Below are positions 1 through 8,425 of a stretch of DNA of 35,106 nucleotides, in pieces. The stretch is taken from contig JALHPN010000082.1 of NCBI GenBank assembly GCA_022842465.1, positions 1-35,106 on the forward strand, given 5' to 3'. Made by a program: the position numbers and the translations under genes. This DNA comes from Polyangiaceae bacterium (GTDB taxonomy: Bacteria; Myxococcota_A; Polyangia; Polyangiales; Polyangiaceae). The notes beneath the pieces are model-generated. The model was not told where the DNA came from, did not search any database, and was given only the letters and a program-made list of their open reading frames with translations. The first letter of the stretch is position 1, and each line of letters opens with the position of its first letter.

Positions 1-349
1 GAGCGCCGGGGATCGGCGGTGGCCGCTTCGGCGTGGGCTCGTCGGCGAGCGACGCGATGAGGGTCGCGTCGATGCCGAGCGCGAGGAAGGAGATCCCCAT
101 CCCCTTCGCCGGGTTCACCCAGACGACGCGGGCGAGGCCCGTGGAAATCTTCTCCCCGGCGTCGTCGAGGAGATCGAAGCGGATCTCCTCGCCGACGCGC
201 GCGAGCGACTCGGTCGCGACGAGCGCGCCGGAGAGGCTCACGTCGCGGAGGCGGTCGACCTGGAGATCGTGCCTCCCGACGACGGACCAGAGGATGCGGG
301 TGACGGACTGGGTCCGCGGATGCGCGCGACGATCGTCGGTTCCTGCCAC
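1..349 (-). CDS. PilZ domain protein (C-terminus beyond window)
   Basis: This is the N-terminal 116 residues of a predicted c-di-GMP-binding PilZ protein; the rest lies left of the window. Both halves of the PilZ ligand motif are visible: an RRxxxR stretch at residues 7-12 and DxSxxG at residues 36-41. They are followed by the usual beta-barrel pattern and a GMGISF strand near residue 87. A Pro-rich stretch follows at about residue 104. The reading frame has a TAG at 361-359, which is also the stop of the upstream gene, so the start must lie downstream of it. GTG at 349 is the only good candidate and leaves a 9-base gap to that gene. The two genes are probably one transcript. A receptor role is inferred from the family; no partner is visible. 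Confidence 0.8.
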   Translation of the reverse strand, partial: MAGTDDRRAHPRTQSVTRILWSVVGRHDLQVDRLRDVSLSGALVATESLARVGEEIRFDLLDDAGEKISTGLARVVWVNPAKGMGISFLALGIDATLIASLADEPTPKRPPPIPGA

Positions 350-358
350 ACGACGATG

Positions 359-889
359 CTACGCGACCCGCTTCACCGATCGGTAGTCGGTGAAGAGCGA
401 CGCGAGGATCGTGCTCGCCCCCGCGACGATGTGGGAGAGCGCGACCTTGGGCGAGGTCTTCCAGTAGCCGAGCAGGAAGGGCGCAGCGATCGCCGAGATG
501 CCCCAGATGTGGTCGATCGCTTCGTGGACCTCGATCGGAACGAGCTTGACGGCGCTCAGCCGGTAGTCAGTGGTGAGCGAGACGCCGAGGGCCGACGCCC
601 CGAGGAGCGCGCTCGCGACCCGGGCGGGGGGATCGCGCGCGACGAAGAAGCCCGCGCCCGTCGCGAGGCCGCTCGCGTAGTCCGCCATGGAATGGACGTC
701 CTGGGGGATGATGCGCGCGATCGGCAGCACGCCGAGGAGCGGGCGCGAGGGCACCCCGCGCGAGAGCTTGTCGCGTACCTGGACGGTGTCAGGTACGGAC
801 ATGTCGAGTGTCTCGACCTCCTCGAGGTCGTCGACGTCGTACGCTTCGAGGTTCGCGGGCTCCGAAGAGCCGAAGGTCTGCGTCTGCAT
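359..889 (-). CDS. SPW-repeat-like integral membrane protein
   Basis: A 176-residue protein with an acidic N-terminal tail of about 60 residues and four hydrophobic segments (about 65-84, 90-108, 119-140, 146-166). They form two repeats: each pairs a helix beginning near a conserved His/Asp with a helix ending in a TDY motif (TTDYRLSAVKLVPI, then LFTDYRS). The second repeat carries an AAPFLLGY segment, which resembles the SPW motif family of small bacterial membrane proteins of unknown function. The start at 889 is preceded by AAGGAGGA six bases upstream, a near-perfect ribosome binding site, so a longer 195-residue reading is rejected. It is followed closely by the PilZ gene. No biochemical role can be assigned. 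Confidence 0.65.
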   Translation of the reverse strand: MQTQTFGSSEPANLEAYDVDDLEEVETLDMSVPDTVQVRDKLSRGVPSRPLLGVLPIARIIPQDVHSMADYASGLATGAGFFVARDPPARVASALLGASALGVSLTTDYRLSAVKLVPIEVHEAIDHIWGISAIAAPFLLGYWKTSPKVALSHIVAGASTILASLFTDYRSVKRVA

Positions 890-942
890 GGGGTCCTCCT
901 TCGTGCAGGAGGACGCTCGTGCAGCGCGCATGCCACGAAGCG

Positions 943-1725
943 TCATCGCTCCAGGTCGAGGGAGCTCAAGTACCAGCGCTCGCGGCGGAGGACGAGGGGT
1001 GCGAGCTCCGGCTCGAGCGGCGCGACGCCGAAGACGAGCCGGCGCGGCGACGAGCGCGGCGCGGGCACGAAGGCGTGACGGAGGAGCATCGGGAAGCTGC
1101 CCGAATGGACGAGCGACACGGCCTCGAGCGTGCGTGCGCCCGACGCCGCCATCGCGCGGACGGCGAGCCCGAGGAGATGCGAGGCGGCGCGGAGCCCGGT
1201 CACGCTCCGATCGTGGAGGAGCTCGAGGACGGTGCTCACCCCATCGGTCGGCTCGGCCGTGAACATGCAGAGCGCACGCATCGCGTAGCGGTCACCGTCC
1301 TCGAGCACGAGCACCCGGTGCGGACGCGGTCGCTCGAACGCCCTCGCTGCGAGATAGGCGGCGCTGCGCTCGACGGCGACGCTCACGTCCACGGAGAACC
1401 GCTCCCAGAGGCGCGTCATCCGCGGCTCGAACGCCGTGATCTCTCGGACGCCTGCCTGCCTCGTCGCGGCGCCGCCGAGGAACGCAGGAGCCACGAGCGG
1501 GCCGACTCCGGCGACGCGGAGCGGGCGAACGAGACGAGGGACGTCGCCGAGCCACGTGCAGCCGGTCTCCTCCTCCACGGCGCGCATCCGGCCCGGCTCG
1601 ACGAAGTCGAAGGCGAGGACGGGCTCCTTCGGCGTCGGGACGTCCTCGCCGAAGCGTGTCACGGCGACGTGGCGATCGCCGTCGATGCGCATCCAGCGCG
1701 CGCGGGGGTCGAGCGGCGCGGGCAT
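943..1725 (-). CDS. GNAT-like acyltransferase-fold protein
   Basis: A 260-residue protein of no certain family. The second half looks like a GNAT fold: a strand ending VLVLEDGDRYAMRALCMF (about 140-157), a helix rich in small residues near 190-205 where acetyl-CoA would bind, and a closing segment with RERWYLSSLDLER. The last is like the W-x-x-x-x-D ending of many uncharacterised GNAT proteins. A classical Q/RxxGxG/A acetyl-CoA loop is not clear, so the assignment is by overall pattern. The ATG at 1725 overlaps the TGA of the upstream oxidoreductase by one base (TGATG), which suggests translational coupling. The longer 688-residue open frame running to 3009 is a shadow of neighbouring genes. 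Confidence 0.5.
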   Translation of the reverse strand: MPAPLDPRARWMRIDGDRHVAVTRFGEDVPTPKEPVLAFDFVEPGRMRAVEEETGCTWLGDVPRLVRPLRVAGVGPLVAPAFLGGAATRQAGVREITAFEPRMTRLWERFSVDVSVAVERSAAYLAARAFERPRPHRVLVLEDGDRYAMRALCMFTAEPTDGVSTVLELLHDRSVTGLRAASHLLGLAVRAMAASGARTLEAVSLVHSGSFPMLLRHAFVPAPRSSPRRLVFGVAPLEPELAPLVLRRERWYLSSLDLER

Positions 1726-2726
1726 CAGACGACGAGCACGAGCTTGCCGATGGTCTTCCCCTGCTCGAGGAGCCGTTGCGCCTCCGCGACGTCGGCCAAG
1801 GAGAAGGTGGTGACGGGCGGGGGCGGGAGCTTCCCGGCGTCGACCCACGCCATGAGCGCCGTCATCGACTCGGCGAGGAGATCCTGCCGCTCGAAGAGGT
1901 AGGAGAGGTTGAAGGCCATGACGCTCTTGTTCTCGTTCGTCATCGTGAGCGGGTCGAAACGGGGCGTGCGCACCCAGTCGACGGCGAGCTTCGGCCACGC
2001 GGGCTTGCCGCGCCCCCGCGGGAGCATGCTGGCGAAGCCGTACACGACGAGCCGGCCCGTGGGCGCGAGGTGCGCGAAGCTCTTGCCCAGCGTCTCGACG
2101 CCGTTCGCATCGAGGATGACGTCGTATCCCCGCGGCGAGATGCGCTCGGCCGCGCCCCAGAGATCGTGAGACGACTTGTCGATCACGTGATCGGCGCCGA
2201 GGTCCTTGACGTGCTGGACCTTGTGAGCGGAGCCGACGACCCCGACGACGCGGCAGCCTTGGAGCTTGCCCATCGTGACGAGGGCGGAGCCGACACCGCC
2301 GGCGGCAGAGTGCACGAGGAGCGTCATGTCGGGGCGGAGCCGGCAGAGATCGTGGAGGGCGTAGTACGCCGTGAGGTTCACCACGGGAAAGGCCGCCGCC
2401 TGGCTCATCGAAAACGCGCGCGGGAGCGGGAAGACCTGCGCCTTTGGCACGACGACCTGCGACGCGTAGCCGCCGAAGCGGGTCAGCGCGACCACGCGCC
2501 GCCCGTCCTCCGTCGTGCCCGCCACCTCGAAGCCGGGCGTGATCGGCCAGCCGACGTAGGCCTTCGCCGACTCGTAGAGCCCCATGCGGACGATGCAGTC
2601 GGCGTAGTTGACCCCGATCGCCTGCACGTTCACGAGCTCCTCGCCCTCGCGCGGAACCAGATCGGGCTCCTCGACGATCTCGAGCTTCTCGTAGCCGCCA
2701 GCGGATCGAACGAGTACGCGGCGCAT
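1725..2726 (-). CDS. MDR-family NADPH:quinone oxidoreductase / VAT-1-like protein
   Basis: A 333-residue medium-chain dehydrogenase/reductase without structural zinc cysteines, most like the quinone oxidoreductase and VAT-1-like branch. It has the N-terminal GroES-like half (VNVQAIGVNYADCIVRMGLY, then GFEVAGTTEDG) and the Rossmann half with HSAAGGVGSALVTMGK as the nucleotide loop and LGADHVIDKS, typical of NADPH-using members. It would transfer hydride from NAD(P)H to a small quinone or enone in the cytoplasm. The start at 2726 has GGGAAGG upstream; an earlier in-frame ATG at 2765 lacks support. It shares a divergent intergenic region of about 100 bases with the lipoprotein at 2828 and is coupled to the downstream GNAT-like gene. 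Confidence 0.85.
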   Translation of the reverse strand: MRRVLVRSAGGYEKLEIVEEPDLVPREGEELVNVQAIGVNYADCIVRMGLYESAKAYVGWPITPGFEVAGTTEDGRRVVALTRFGGYASQVVVPKAQVFPLPRAFSMSQAAAFPVVNLTAYYALHDLCRLRPDMTLLVHSAAGGVGSALVTMGKLQGCRVVGVVGSAHKVQHVKDLGADHVIDKSSHDLWGAAERISPRGYDVILDANGVETLGKSFAHLAPTGRLVVYGFASMLPRGRGKPAWPKLAVDWVRTPRFDPLTMTNENKSVMAFNLSYLFERQDLLAESMTALMAWVDAGKLPPPPVTTFSLADVAEAQRLLEQGKTIGKLVLVV

Positions 2727-2827
2727 CGGGAGACCTTCCCTCGCAGGGGTGAGACGGGAAATCAATCCTCGCGCGCCCCGACGAACGCCTTGACCGCCTT
2801 TCGGCCGGTGCTAGCGCACCGCTCGTC

Positions 2828-3871
2828 ATGAACCACGATTCAGCTCGGTCCTCCTCCGTCGCTTCGCTTCTCGCGCTCGCCGCGCTCGCCGCGCTCGCCG
2901 CGCTCGGTCTCGTCTCCGTCGCCGGCTGCGCCGCGAACCCCGCCGAGGACGACGGCGCGGAGACGGAGGTGGGCGAGGCGGAGGACGAGCTCTCCGCCGC
3001 CGCGAACACCGGCTACTTCGTCGTCACCCGCCGCGACTTCCGCAAGTGCATTTCTCCCCTCTGCGGCGGCGTCTACGTGAAGCGCGTGAACGACGCGACG
3101 ACCCGCTGCGCGGACGGCTCGATGCAGCCGGAGTGTTACGTGTCGAAGATCACGCTCGGGGGCACCGGCCTCTCCGCGCTCGAGCAGGCGGAGGCGATCG
3201 CCCAGATCGAGTCGGGCAAGGCGCTCGTGAAGGCGCGCACGTACAAGACGCGCTTCAACGGCATCACACTCGGCACGCTCAAGGGCAACGAGGTGTGGCT
3301 CGGCGTGACCGGCAGCACGCCGGACGGCACGTTCTACCGCGCGGCCGACAACGGCGTGCGCTGCATCACGACCCCCTGCCCCTCCGTGTCGGCGTTCGAG
3401 CTCAACGGCAAGGACTCGCACGCGGTCATCGACGTCGTCCTCGACCAGACGGCGACGCCGGCCGACCCGGACGCCCTCCGCCGCGCGCAGACGGCCGTCT
3501 CGACGCAGGAAGGGATCCTCGTCGCGGGCGGGATCCTCCTCCCGAAGTGCCGCGCGATGACGCCGGACTGCGGACCGAAGGTCGTCGCGACGGAGCTCTA
3601 CACCCGCATGACCCCGCGCGAAGGGAAGGCCTGTGGGAGCCGCGGCCTCGGAGGCTGCAACGCCGGTCAGTTCTGCCAGACGACGCCGGCCGCCATCTGC
3701 GGACGCGCGGACGCGCCCGGGACCTGCACCTACAAGCCTTCGTTCTGCACCGAGCACTACGCGCCCGTCTGCGGCTGCGACGGCATGACGTACGGCAACG
3801 CGTGCAGCGCCGCCGGCGCGGGCGTGTCGGTCGACACGCTCGGCCCCTGCGCCGCGCCCGCCGCCCCCTGA
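2828..3871 (+). CDS. Lipoprotein with Kazal-type protease inhibitor domain
   Basis: A 347-residue predicted lipoprotein. An Ala/Leu-rich signal peptide ends at a lipobox with Cys34 (VSVAGC), followed by an acidic linker. Residues about 60-240 hold a duplicated domain with paired Cys (CISPLCGG, CITTPCPS) resembling DUF6748, a myxobacterial secreted domain. The C-terminus (about 300-343) carries a Kazal signature: CTEHYAPVCGCDGMTYGNAC ending in GPC. Kazal domains inhibit serine proteases, so this may protect the envelope from the cell's own secreted proteases, such as the subtilase encoded at 5582-8281; that link is inference. No clear ribosome binding site is visible. It is followed at 37 bases by a second lipoprotein gene, probably co-transcribed. 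Confidence 0.8.
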   Translation: MNHDSARSSSVASLLALAALAALAALGLVSVAGCAANPAEDDGAETEVGEAEDELSAAANTGYFVVTRRDFRKCISPLCGGVYVKRVNDATTRCADGSMQPECYVSKITLGGTGLSALEQAEAIAQIESGKALVKARTYKTRFNGITLGTLKGNEVWLGVTGSTPDGTFYRAADNGVRCITTPCPSVSAFELNGKDSHAVIDVVLDQTATPADPDALRRAQTAVSTQEGILVAGGILLPKCRAMTPDCGPKVVATELYTRMTPREGKACGSRGLGGCNAGQFCQTTPAAICGRADAPGTCTYKPSFCTEHYAPVCGCDGMTYGNACSAAGAGVSVDTLGPCAAPAAP

Positions 3872-3908
3872 AGGAAGGTCGCCGCCGGGAGACGCGTAGA
3901 CGGGCGTC

Positions 3909-4658
3909 ATGAGCTCGTTCCTGCGCCTCGCTCCGCGTCTCCTTCCAGCCATCGGCTCCGCCTTCGTCCTCCTGGGGACCACGGGCTGCAGCCCCGACGC
4001 CATGCTCGCGAAGCAGGCGGACGACGTGTGCGGATGCGACTCGTTCGACTGCGGGATGAAGGTCCTCGAGGGCGGCACGAACAAGCGCCTGAAGCTCCTC
4101 GACAAGCTCGGCGGCAAGCTCAGCGAGGACGGCAGGAAGAGCAAGCAGCGCATGATGGGCTGCCTCCTCTCCTTCAAGACGAAGGAGCTCGGAGGTCCGG
4201 CGGGCGCGGCGACGATCACCAACGCCGCGGCGCCGGCGCCGGCGCCGAAAGCTGCGCCGAAGCCGGCCTTCACGTCGTCCGCCGGCCGATACACCGCCAT
4301 GTTCCCGTTCGGTACGCCCGACGAGAAGGTCGTCACCGATGCGAAGGGGATCCGCTGGACGGAGGCGAAGTCGGCCATCGGCGCGTACACGGTCGGCTAC
4401 ACGGACTTCCCTTCGAACAAGGCCGCCCTCGCGTACGTCGACACCTTCGCGACGACGATGAAGCGCGAGATCACGAGCGACACGCCCGTCACCGTCGGCG
4501 ACAAGCCGGGGCGCGAGCTCGAGATGAAGATCAGCGCGAACGCGACGATGTGGCTCCGCTTCGTCGCCGTCGACAAGCGCCTCTACAAGATCGCCGCCGG
4601 CACCAAGAACGACAAGACGAAGGCCTACACCTTCCTCGACTCGTTCGATCTCGAGTGA
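3909..4658 (+). CDS. Predicted lipoprotein, unknown function
   Basis: A 249-residue protein with a signal peptide ending at a Cys in LGTTGCSP (about residue 27), so probably lipid-anchored. After it comes a short helical segment with a CGCDSFDCGMK cluster, a low-complexity Ala/Pro linker (about 98-118), and a C-terminal alpha/beta domain of about 125 residues with repeated Lys-rich strands ending DSFDLE. I do not recognise a named domain with confidence. It lies 37 bases downstream of the Kazal lipoprotein in the same direction. Its TGA at 4656-4658 is immediately followed by the stop of the convergent gene, with no base between them. Confidence 0.75.
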   Translation: MSSFLRLAPRLLPAIGSAFVLLGTTGCSPDAMLAKQADDVCGCDSFDCGMKVLEGGTNKRLKLLDKLGGKLSEDGRKSKQRMMGCLLSFKTKELGGPAGAATITNAAAPAPAPKAAPKPAFTSSAGRYTAMFPFGTPDEKVVTDAKGIRWTEAKSAIGAYTVGYTDFPSNKAALAYVDTFATTMKREITSDTPVTVGDKPGRELEMKISANATMWLRFVAVDKRLYKIAAGTKNDKTKAYTFLDSFDLE

Positions 4659-5648
4659 CTAGTCCCTCTCCTTCGCGACCACCGCCAGCATCACCCACTC
4701 CTCCGCCGTGCGCTGCGGGCCGGGTGCGCCCGTCAGCGCGCGGTGGACGGCGTTCACCTTGCGCTTCTTGTAGCTGGAGTAGAGCGCCTGGGCGGCGCTC
4801 GACGTCGGACCGAGGCCGCTGGCGTCACCGAGGAGCTTCCGCGCGGCCTCGAGGGAGATGACGGGGCGGCCTTCCAGGGCCATGTGCGCGCGGAGCTTGC
4901 CGAGCTCCTCGTAGGAGAGACCGAAGAGGAACTCCTCGAAGGCGAGGAGCTCCCCCTCTCCGACGTGGTCCTCCCCGAAGAAGTCGAAGAGCTCCTTGTT
5001 CCGCGCCTCCTGGAACAAGCGGAACACCTCGTGGGTGCCGAGGAGCGTCCCGAGCACGGGCACGACGCGCGTGCGCGCCTCCCAGGCCGACTCGAGGAGC
5101 GGCGCGAAGTCGTCGACCTCGATGACGAGCCGCTCCTCCCAGATCCGCATCAAGTGCCGGGCGGCGTTCTTCCGGACGCGCGGCTCGCATCGCTCGTCGG
5201 TCACGATCGACTCGAAGAGCTCCTCGGCGAGCTTCGTGTAGATCGACTGCGCGACCTCGCGCTCGACGCGTACGACGAGCGCCTGGGGTCCCTTGGCCGC
5301 GCCGAGCGAATAGCCGAGGGCCTTGAGCATGTTGATCTTCGCGACGAGGAAGGCCTGTCCGAGGACGGCCTTCGTCGGCATGTGGAGCTCGAGGTCGTAG
5401 TCATGGACGCGACAGAGCTGCTCCGCGAGGCTCGCGGCGGTGAACTCGAGCGAAGGCTGCCCCCCCCACCACGCCGCCGAGGCGGCGAGCGCGGGGCAGT
5501 CGCGGACGACCTCGGCGAGGCGCGCGAGGCGTCCGAGCATGTCGCCGAGCGCCGCTCTGCGGGCTGGCTCGACGTGACCGACTAGCTCGAGGACCTCGGC
5601 GACGAGCTCGCGCTCCGCCTCGTCGAGGAACCAGGTCGTGGGGACCAT
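4659..5648 (-). CDS. Hypothetical alpha-helical protein
   Basis: A 329-residue, mostly helical, soluble protein with no signal peptide or membrane segment. It has acidic and aromatic-rich helices (ELFDFFGEDHVGEGELLAFE near 250) and a basic patch SSYKKRKVNAVHRAL near the C-terminus. I do not recognise the family. The ATG at 5648 gives a natural beginning (MVPTTWFLDEAERELVAE); the open frame extends upstream to 5768 but that extension is Arg/Gly-rich read-through of the subtilase region. This start lies 67 bases inside the end of the subtilase gene, in a different frame. The gene is convergent with the lipoprotein ending at 4658, with zero spacing. Confidence 0.7.
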   Translation of the reverse strand: MVPTTWFLDEAERELVAEVLELVGHVEPARRAALGDMLGRLARLAEVVRDCPALAASAAWWGGQPSLEFTAASLAEQLCRVHDYDLELHMPTKAVLGQAFLVAKINMLKALGYSLGAAKGPQALVVRVEREVAQSIYTKLAEELFESIVTDERCEPRVRKNAARHLMRIWEERLVIEVDDFAPLLESAWEARTRVVPVLGTLLGTHEVFRLFQEARNKELFDFFGEDHVGEGELLAFEEFLFGLSYEELGKLRAHMALEGRPVISLEAARKLLGDASGLGPTSSAAQALYSSYKKRKVNAVHRALTGAPGPQRTAEEWVMLAVVAKERD

Positions 5649-8281
5649 GACGAGACGACGGTACCCGCTTTCTGCGCGCGACGCCTGCGCCGTGCGACCA
5701 GCGAGGCCACCGCCGCGAGGGCGAGGCCCCCCTCCCCCGTCCCTGGTCCGGCGGGCGCCGCGCGGCATCCGCAGCCCGCGTCGGCGTCGGACGATGTCGC
5801 GCGAGCGTCACCAGGCGGGGGGATCGTCCCGACCTCGAACACGGCCGTCGTGCTCGCGACGTGCCCCTGGCGATCGAGCACCTCGAGCCTCACCCACTGC
5901 GAGCCGACGGTCGCGCCCTCGAACGACCGGGGGGACAGGGCCTCCCACTCCGTGTCCGGCACCCCGTCGTAGTCGAGGTCCCAGCGGACGCGCATCGTCT
6001 CGGCGGGCTCGTCGTCGGTGATCTCCACGTGGAGCGTGGGCCGCGACGTCCCCCCGTTCTCGGTCACGACGATGACCGTCGGGGCCGTGCCCGCCTGCGG
6101 CTCGATCCCGAGCGCCCCGGCGACGTCGAGCCGTCCGCGACCGAAGGCGGTCGGTCCCGCCTTCGCGACCATCGCGTCGGACGTGGCGCCGGCGAGGAGC
6201 TTCGCCAAGAGCTCGTCCGCGCTCGCGTTCGGGAACGCTTGCCGCATGAGCGCGATCGTCCCCGCGACATGGGGGCCCGCTCCCGACGTGCCGCCGTAGG
6301 GCATCCATCCCGTCACGCCCTCGTCGAGCGGCGTCACGGTCGAGAGCGCGTAGGAGGGCGCGCCGAGATCGATGCCGTCCCCCCCTCGGAGCAAGGGACC
6401 GCGGGAGGAGTACGTGAGGATGTCCCCCGCGCGCGTCTCCGCCCTGGGGTTGTCGTTGAGCGCGAAAGCGCCGATGCGGATCGCGGAGTCGGCCGTGGCG
6501 GGGTTGCAGATCGTGTACGCGTCCGTGCCCTCTGCGAACCACGCGCCGCCCCTCCATCCGGACATGGGGTCGCTGACGTACCCCTCGATCCGGAGGGGCG
6601 GGCCGTCGTCGAGCGCGAGGTCGATCTCCCAGCCCGTGGGGGGAAGCGGGCTCGACTGCTTGCCGAAGAAGACGTGGAGCTCGTGCGTGCCGCGCGGCGA
6701 GACGTTCTCCGTCGCGACGCCGATGATGCCGTTGCCGAGATTCACCCCGTCCGGATCGACGGGGACCGCCGTCCACTCCGCGCCTGCCCAGCGGACGCGC
6801 GGGGTGACCTTGCGGGCGCCGCCCGTGTGGTGGAACGAGAAGTAGAGCCCGCGGGAGCGCGCGAAGAGGTGGTCCGTCTGGACCTCCACGACGTTCGAGC
6901 CCGCCTTCGCCGCGATCGTCACGTGCTTCTGGCTCCCGCCGAGATTGCCGGCGGGGCTGGCGGTGAGGATCCCTCTCGCCTTCGCCGCGTCGAGGAAGGC
7001 CTCGAGCTCCGACGATCCGTCGAGGCTCACGTCGACCCAGGGCGCGTACTCGGTGAGGAGCACGTTCGCGCCGTGATCGACGAGCCACTGCATGCCGGAG
7101 ACCACCTCGCCTCCCCCCGAGGTCGCGACGAGGACCTCCGCGCCGGGGGCCACGCCGCGGAGGGACTGGCTCGTCGTTCCGCCGACGAGGACCCCCGTCG
7201 TCGCCGTCCCGTGACCGGCTGCGGCCATCCACTCCGCCGCGCTGCCAGCGCCCACGTCCGGGAGGTACTTCGAGAGGGGCTTTCGCGCATCGCCGCGGAG
7301 GTGCTCGCCGGTCTCGGAGAGGACGCCCTTCACCTTGCTCGTACCGAGGCGCGCGAGCTTCTCGGTCGTTCGGACGACGCCGTCGCGGTCCGCGTCGTCG
7401 GCCACGAACATGGGTTCGCCGTAGCCGGGCGTGCTCTCGGGGAAGGCCGCGCCGTAGTCGCGCTTCCCGTTGCCGTTCGCATCCAGGTAGAGCACGTCGC
7501 GCTCGGGCGCGACGTCGGACCAGAGGACCTTCTTCAGGCCGGTATCGTCGAGGAGTCCCTGCTTCTCGCGGTGGAGGACCTCCCCCGGCGAGATCGCGCC
7601 GTCGCCGTCGAGATCGACGCCGTCGGTGTCGATCGTGAGCTCGCCGTCCCCGTCGACGTCGACGAAGGCGTGATGGCCGCCGTCCGGACGGAAGAAGGCG
7701 GGGTGGAACACGAAGACGTCGGAGTCGAGATCGCCGATGATCGTTCCACGACCGTCGAGCTCGGTGCCGTCCTTCGCGCGGAGGGCCTGGATGGACGCGA
7801 CCGCGCGGATCGTGCCGAGCGCCGTCTCGCGATCGGCGGGGCGCGGGCTCGGGACGAAGGAATCGGAGGAGACCCGGACGACGTCCGGGGCGCTCTCGAG
7901 GACGTCGATCGCGTGCTCGTCGAGGCGCGCGCGGAAGGCGCCCGAGATCGTCGGCGCCGTGCTCGCGAAGTGGACCCCGCGCGCTTCGAGCTCGGCGAGG
8001 CGAGCCGCGGACGGAACCGCCTCGAACCGGACGACGGCCGGCACGTCACGGAGGACGCCGCGCGCCTGGTCCCGCGACCAGACGAACCCCTTCGCGCTCG
8101 TGCGGAGACGCATCCGCAGCGACCCGTCGATGCGCGTCATCGTCCCGCGCGTCGTGGACGTCGCGACGACGTCCGCGATCGAGCGTGGTCCGGCGTCGGC
8201 CGCGGACTCGTGTACGACGACGGGAAGGGCGAGGCCCGCGGCCATCAAGGCGAGCGCCGGAGCGAGGGGACGACGGAGCAT
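5582..8281 (-). CDS. Secreted S8 subtilisin-like protease with MYXO-CTERM-like tail
   Basis: An 899-residue exported serine protease. A signal peptide follows the ATG at 8281; in-frame starts at 8323 and 8356 are possible but add residues before the signal. An inhibitor-like pro-region (about 60-130) precedes the catalytic domain. The triad is Asp186 (in DSDVFVFHP, where the usual Gly after Asp-Thr is Asp), His357 (GHGTATTG) and Ser666 (GGTSGAGPHVAG); the oxyanion Asn is probably in ASPAGNLGG. Between Asp and His is an unusually long insert with calcium-type loops such as DVDGDGEL and DLDGDGAIS. The C-terminus has CGC, a short hydrophobic helix and five Arg ending near residue 868, matching the MYXO-CTERM surface-sorting layout. 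A further 31 residues follow the Arg cluster and overlap the next gene. Confidence 0.88.
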   Translation of the reverse strand: MLRRPLAPALALMAAGLALPVVVHESAADAGPRSIADVVATSTTRGTMTRIDGSLRMRLRTSAKGFVWSRDQARGVLRDVPAVVRFEAVPSAARLAELEARGVHFASTAPTISGAFRARLDEHAIDVLESAPDVVRVSSDSFVPSPRPADRETALGTIRAVASIQALRAKDGTELDGRGTIIGDLDSDVFVFHPAFFRPDGGHHAFVDVDGDGELTIDTDGVDLDGDGAISPGEVLHREKQGLLDDTGLKKVLWSDVAPERDVLYLDANGNGKRDYGAAFPESTPGYGEPMFVADDADRDGVVRTTEKLARLGTSKVKGVLSETGEHLRGDARKPLSKYLPDVGAGSAAEWMAAAGHGTATTGVLVGGTTSQSLRGVAPGAEVLVATSGGGEVVSGMQWLVDHGANVLLTEYAPWVDVSLDGSSELEAFLDAAKARGILTASPAGNLGGSQKHVTIAAKAGSNVVEVQTDHLFARSRGLYFSFHHTGGARKVTPRVRWAGAEWTAVPVDPDGVNLGNGIIGVATENVSPRGTHELHVFFGKQSSPLPPTGWEIDLALDDGPPLRIEGYVSDPMSGWRGGAWFAEGTDAYTICNPATADSAIRIGAFALNDNPRAETRAGDILTYSSRGPLLRGGDGIDLGAPSYALSTVTPLDEGVTGWMPYGGTSGAGPHVAGTIALMRQAFPNASADELLAKLLAGATSDAMVAKAGPTAFGRGRLDVAGALGIEPQAGTAPTVIVVTENGGTSRPTLHVEITDDEPAETMRVRWDLDYDGVPDTEWEALSPRSFEGATVGSQWVRLEVLDRQGHVASTTAVFEVGTIPPPGDARATSSDADAGCGCRAAPAGPGTGEGGLALAAVASLVARRRRRAQKAGTVVSSWSPRPGSSTRRSASSSPRSSS

Positions 8282-8425
8282 CGGGCCGACGCTCGAGCAG
8301 GATCCGTACCGTCCCTCCGTCATCGCGCGCACGCCGGTACGCCCGCGCGGAAACACGAGGCTTCGTGCCGTGACCCTCGGTCTACGGCTCCGCGAGCGTG
8401 CGCAATTCGAACGCTCCGCCGTCAG

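Noticed and set aside
1726-3009. Upstream part of a 688-codon minus-strand frame
   Set aside because: It reads through the oxidoreductase gene and the Kazal lipoprotein promoter in the wrong frame; only the part from 1725 down is protein-like.
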